Source of the DNA: Morella rubra | Taxonomy: Eukaryota > Streptophyta > Magnoliopsida > Fagales > Myricaceae | Reading direction: 5' to 3' | NCBI GenBank assembly: GCA_003952965.2 | Contig: CM025851.1 | Location: forward strand, 1,616,307-1,680,306 | Length of the DNA stretch: 64,000 bases | Shown here: positions 58,809-64,000 of the stretch, piece after piece | Layout of the letters: each line of letters opens with the position of its first letter | How positions within the stretch are numbered: the stretch's first letter is position 1 | The notes under the pieces: generated by a model | What the model was told of the DNA's origin: nothing | The model's database searches: none | What the model saw: the letters and a program-made list of their open reading frames with translations, nothing else | Program-made: the position numbers and the translations under genes

Positions 58809-60455
58809 AATTCATATCCTATGGTAGCTTTTCCAACTTAAAGAGAGGTGGCTACGCTGAGAAAATTAACGTGAGACGAATATTTGGGATGAAAGGGAGA
58901 TTACATTAGCAGAACAGAAGTAGGAACAGAGCACAAAACGATGATGAATCACTGTGTAGTAACAACTTAGGCTCCTTAGGAGGAGCCCTTAATATTGCAG
59001 GGTTCCTCGTATTGCACTAACTGTTTGCCTACCCGAAAGTATGCTTCACATTTGCGGCTCGGAATCTCCTCAAAATTAATCTCCAGTTGGTTGAAGTTCA
59101 GCTTGTGTGCCTAAGTGCCAAGGCATTCACGTTCGATACTCCTCTATGCGTTTCTACAGAAGTCCATGAATTTCTGAAATCAAAGACGCATAAATCTATA
59201 TTTGTCAGCAGGATATATGTTGATACTTAATTATCATAAACTCAAAAGAAAAAAATATTAACAATTGCAAACTAGATAACTGAATTTCTGGGCTTGACTA
59301 GGATATGCCGGGAACGGAGCGGGATCCATAGAGATAACTTGTTTAGTGAGTTCCTTCTTCATTACAAAACTAGACAACTGTATAGTGATCTTTTTCATTT
59401 TTTGTTTCAACTTGTCATCTCCTGTCCTGAGTAGTGGTGTTTTTGTAATTGTGAATAGGTTTTTTTGAGTAACTTTCCATTTAATGATAGAAAAATTTAA
59501 CAGAAGTCTCGGCTCGAAATTGACTTTGCACTCCAATCTCAAAAGTTTTTCAATTAAATATCATCATTTTCAGTTAAAATTAAAATTTCAGAAAATAAAG
59601 GTGCCGTTTGTTTCCCCAACATTTTGAGGTATGGAAATTTTCAGCAAAACAAACACACTTCAAAATTTTTAACTTTTACACATATACACTTCACCTTTCA
59701 CAAACCCTAATAAATCTCAATAAAACAAAGATTTCTAAAATTTCGAAAATATTCTCCGAAATTTTGACAAACAAACACCCAAAAGACACTGGTGCTTCTG
59801 TTTTTTTTTTTCGAGTTGGATCTCTTTTCAGAATCGCCTTACCCATCAACACTGAAGCCCAAAAAGCCCTCCAGCCCAAAGATAACAACATTATTCTTTT
59901 GGATTTGGAATCCCATAGTCTGGGCCTGCCCATCACAACTCCTTTCCAAACGACTGCGTATCCAGTTACGAATCAGTCCTCTACTAATAACCTAATCCAG
60001 TCTCCAGATGCAGAAACCCAAATGGGACGGTATCAAATAACTCGAAACTTTCAAATTCCTAACCCTTCCAGATACTGTTGATACACATATAAGAGCCTCC
60101 GCCACACAGGTGTTGTAGCCGACTCCAATCCCATCTTCAATGTTTTGAACTTTCGAGTCTTTGACGCCTTCCTCTTCTCTTAGGAGAAAAAAATCTAATC
60201 TAAATAGTATTGTCGGCTCTCTTTCCCACTTTGTTCTTCTTTTTTCCTGAGAAAAAACACTTTTGTCATGCATACTTATATCTGTTCTATGTATACCTAT
60301 TTAGTACCGAGAAAGTAGGCATCCTCACCAAGTGGACCAGGACCAAGATAACAGAGGCCGGAGACCCAGAAAACACAAGCGAACCCGCAAAACCCACCTT
60401 ATTCCTCATTCTAAGTTGTGAATCGTAGCCGTTCAAGGGGGAGGATCCGAATCGA
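58809..60455. other. Intergenic DNA upstream of PP1
   Basis: Contains a longish frame (59608-60081) with Lys/Ile-rich then Thr/Gln-rich composition that matches no family and looks non-coding. A phrase GTGCCGTTTGTTTCCCC at 59600 resembles plant MITE ends, but I found no partner. The PP1 promoter lies in the last few hundred bases. Confidence 0.45.
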
Positions 60456-62653
<2,198 letters not shown>

Positions 62654-63488
62654 TGGTAGCTACATTGTCACCGTATTGTCTTAACCAAGGTGAGCTGAAT
62701 TTGGTACTAATATCTGTGTTGGTGGTTGCTGTATGCACCCATAAGACATGAGCATGTGGGTGTTATCAAACATGATCTTACTCTGATAATGCTGTCCTTG
62801 TTTTTTTTTTTTTTTGAAATAACTTGTTTGTTTAGATGAAGATCTTGAACGGTTCTTAGAATCTTCTAAATGGCAGGATTTAAATGAAAGAAAATTTCTG
62901 TCGGTGCGCATCTTTGAAAGATGTACGCAATTAGAGTACTGCAATAGTAACAACAATGACTGTAAAGTAATGGTAATCCTCCAGTGATGGCAGTAGTAAG
63001 GTGCAGGTGGTGGTGGTGGTGGCTGTAACGATCATGGTGATGTTAGCGACAGTACTGGTGTCAGTGGATGATTGTTGTGGTGGCTCTGTGAAGACCAATT
63101 AGGGGTGGTACAAGAATGTTAAAGTGGGTGAAATTTTAAAAATGATACTTTCTAGAAATCTATGAGGATCCATAGTTCAACATATTTTTGAATTTTGGTT
63201 GTTAAACCCTCTTGTAGACATAAGTCCACTAAATCGCATTCCTTTCACAAGCTGAAGTCCGAAAGGAGACTAATGTTGTTTATATAACAGTATCATGACA
63301 TCAGTATCTCGTCCTTGCAACGGTCTCAATTACATGGATGTCCTATTAATTTGTTGGTACTCATAAAGGTCTCTGATATGTTTATGTGCATTATAGGTTC
63401 ACGACTTGTTTCATATTGCTTGGAATCTCTTTACCTTTAGTAGTGTTGCAACCTTCAGATATCACGTGTTTGGATTCAGTCCTAATAC
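62654..63488. other. PP1 3' flank
   Basis: 3' untranslated and intergenic DNA. A T15 run lies at about 62800 and a (GGT)n run at 63007-63023. No gene recognised. Confidence 0.5.
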
Positions 63489-63650
63489 GTCCTAATATGG
63501 ACTCTCATTGAGCCAACACAATCATGAATGAAATCAACAGCCAAGATCGATTTACAAAAAACATAAAAGGAAAGTGTTAAACCACTTTTAAGTCAATTTG
63601 GAGCATTGATTACATTCATTAATGTGTTGGCTCAATGAGAGCATTAGGAC
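63489..63650. mobile_element. Fold-back element, about 162 bp
   Basis: Left arm GTCCTAATATGGACTCTCATT... (63489-63536) is the reverse complement, with few mismatches, of the right arm ending ...AATGAGAGCATTAGGAC (63606-63650). Arms of about 45 bp surround a loop of about 70 bp. This is a MITE-like hairpin. The target duplication was not identified. It could yield hairpin small RNA if transcribed. Confidence 0.72.
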
Positions 63651-64000
63651 TCAATTCACACCCACCTACTCTTGTTCTCAATTACGCGTAGAGCCCTTCT
63701 CTGTTATTTATTTGGTTTTTCCCTCGTAGATGATGTTTCGTTTTTGCCAGCAGAATTGTTAGAAATGAAGATTGGCAGCTCAGTACTTCCCTCTTTAAAT
63801 GGAGGAGTTGCAGGTGCTATGCTTTATGCCGCGGCAAATCTTTTGAGTTGGAGAGCAGGCAAGCAGGTATTAGGACAAGTAGTGTGGAGGGCACAAGGCA
63901 GAACATTGTTATTTTCTGGTTTACCTTTCGGTGTAGCATTTCATTAGTGACGCTATATGTACATATGGTTGGTTGGGCAATTCCTAACTGTGCTTTCAAT
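63651..64000. other. Right window edge, unassigned
   Basis: A plus-strand frame (63672-63947) contains SSVLPSLNGGVAGAMLYAAANLLSW, which looks moderately hydrophobic but matches no family I recognise. The sequence ends before any context can help. Confidence 0.35.

Noticed and set aside
59608-60081. 157-codon plus-strand frame
   Set aside because: No recognisable motif, composition shifts midway, no supporting splice or promoter context, and it lies in AT-rich spacer.

Overview
This is nuclear DNA of a flowering plant, most likely a dicot. The genes are intron-rich with GT..AG introns and plant-specific families (cucumisin-type subtilase, RABA2/Rab11C, NPF5-type transporter, DAR2, TOPP). The spacers are AT-rich and hold Copia, LINE, MULE and PIF/Harbinger insertions. 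There are no operons or ribosome binding sites. I cannot name the species. All exon structures below were assembled by hand from splice sites, reading phase and family motifs. || LAYOUT. The left two thirds is dominated by a segmental duplication. Copy A runs from the window edge to about 13505 and copy B from about 29571 to about 42700. Each copy carries a subtilase on the minus strand, a RABA2-type Rab GTPase on the plus strand and the first exon of an NPF5-type transporter on the plus strand. All three copy A genes are broken. In copy B the Rab gene is intact; the subtilase and the NPF gene are broken. Between the copies lie a small plant-specific gene of unknown function (13631-14832), a disrupted small secreted Cys-rich peptide gene (18327-18644), a non-autonomous MULE (19234-20543), an intact subtilase of 736 codons (22537-26589, ten exons) and a degraded PIF/Harbinger element (28294-29499). 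|| Right of copy B the NPF pseudogene continues to about 46567, with two nested LINE fragments in its first intron. The last third is ordinary housekeeping territory: a mitochondrial carrier (47499-51742, seven exons, 343 aa), a DAR2-type LIM/UIM peptidase (52753-56866, minus, twelve exons, 501 aa), a relic of a second DA1-family last exon (58565-58808) and a PP1 catalytic subunit (60456-62653, three exons, 316 aa). || HOW IT FITS TOGETHER. The genes do not form one pathway. The interest is evolutionary. The two outer subtilase copies share an inactivating 1-nt loss just after the catalytic serine and a nearby short deletion, so the gene died before it was duplicated. Private lesions followed: a deletion of about 2 kb in copy A, a stop codon in the copy A Rab, a Copia insertion in the copy A NPF exon with the empty site preserved in copy B, and MITEs unique to copy B. 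I found no convincing previously undescribed molecular system; the most useful observations are precise gene models, pseudogene lesions and dated insertions.
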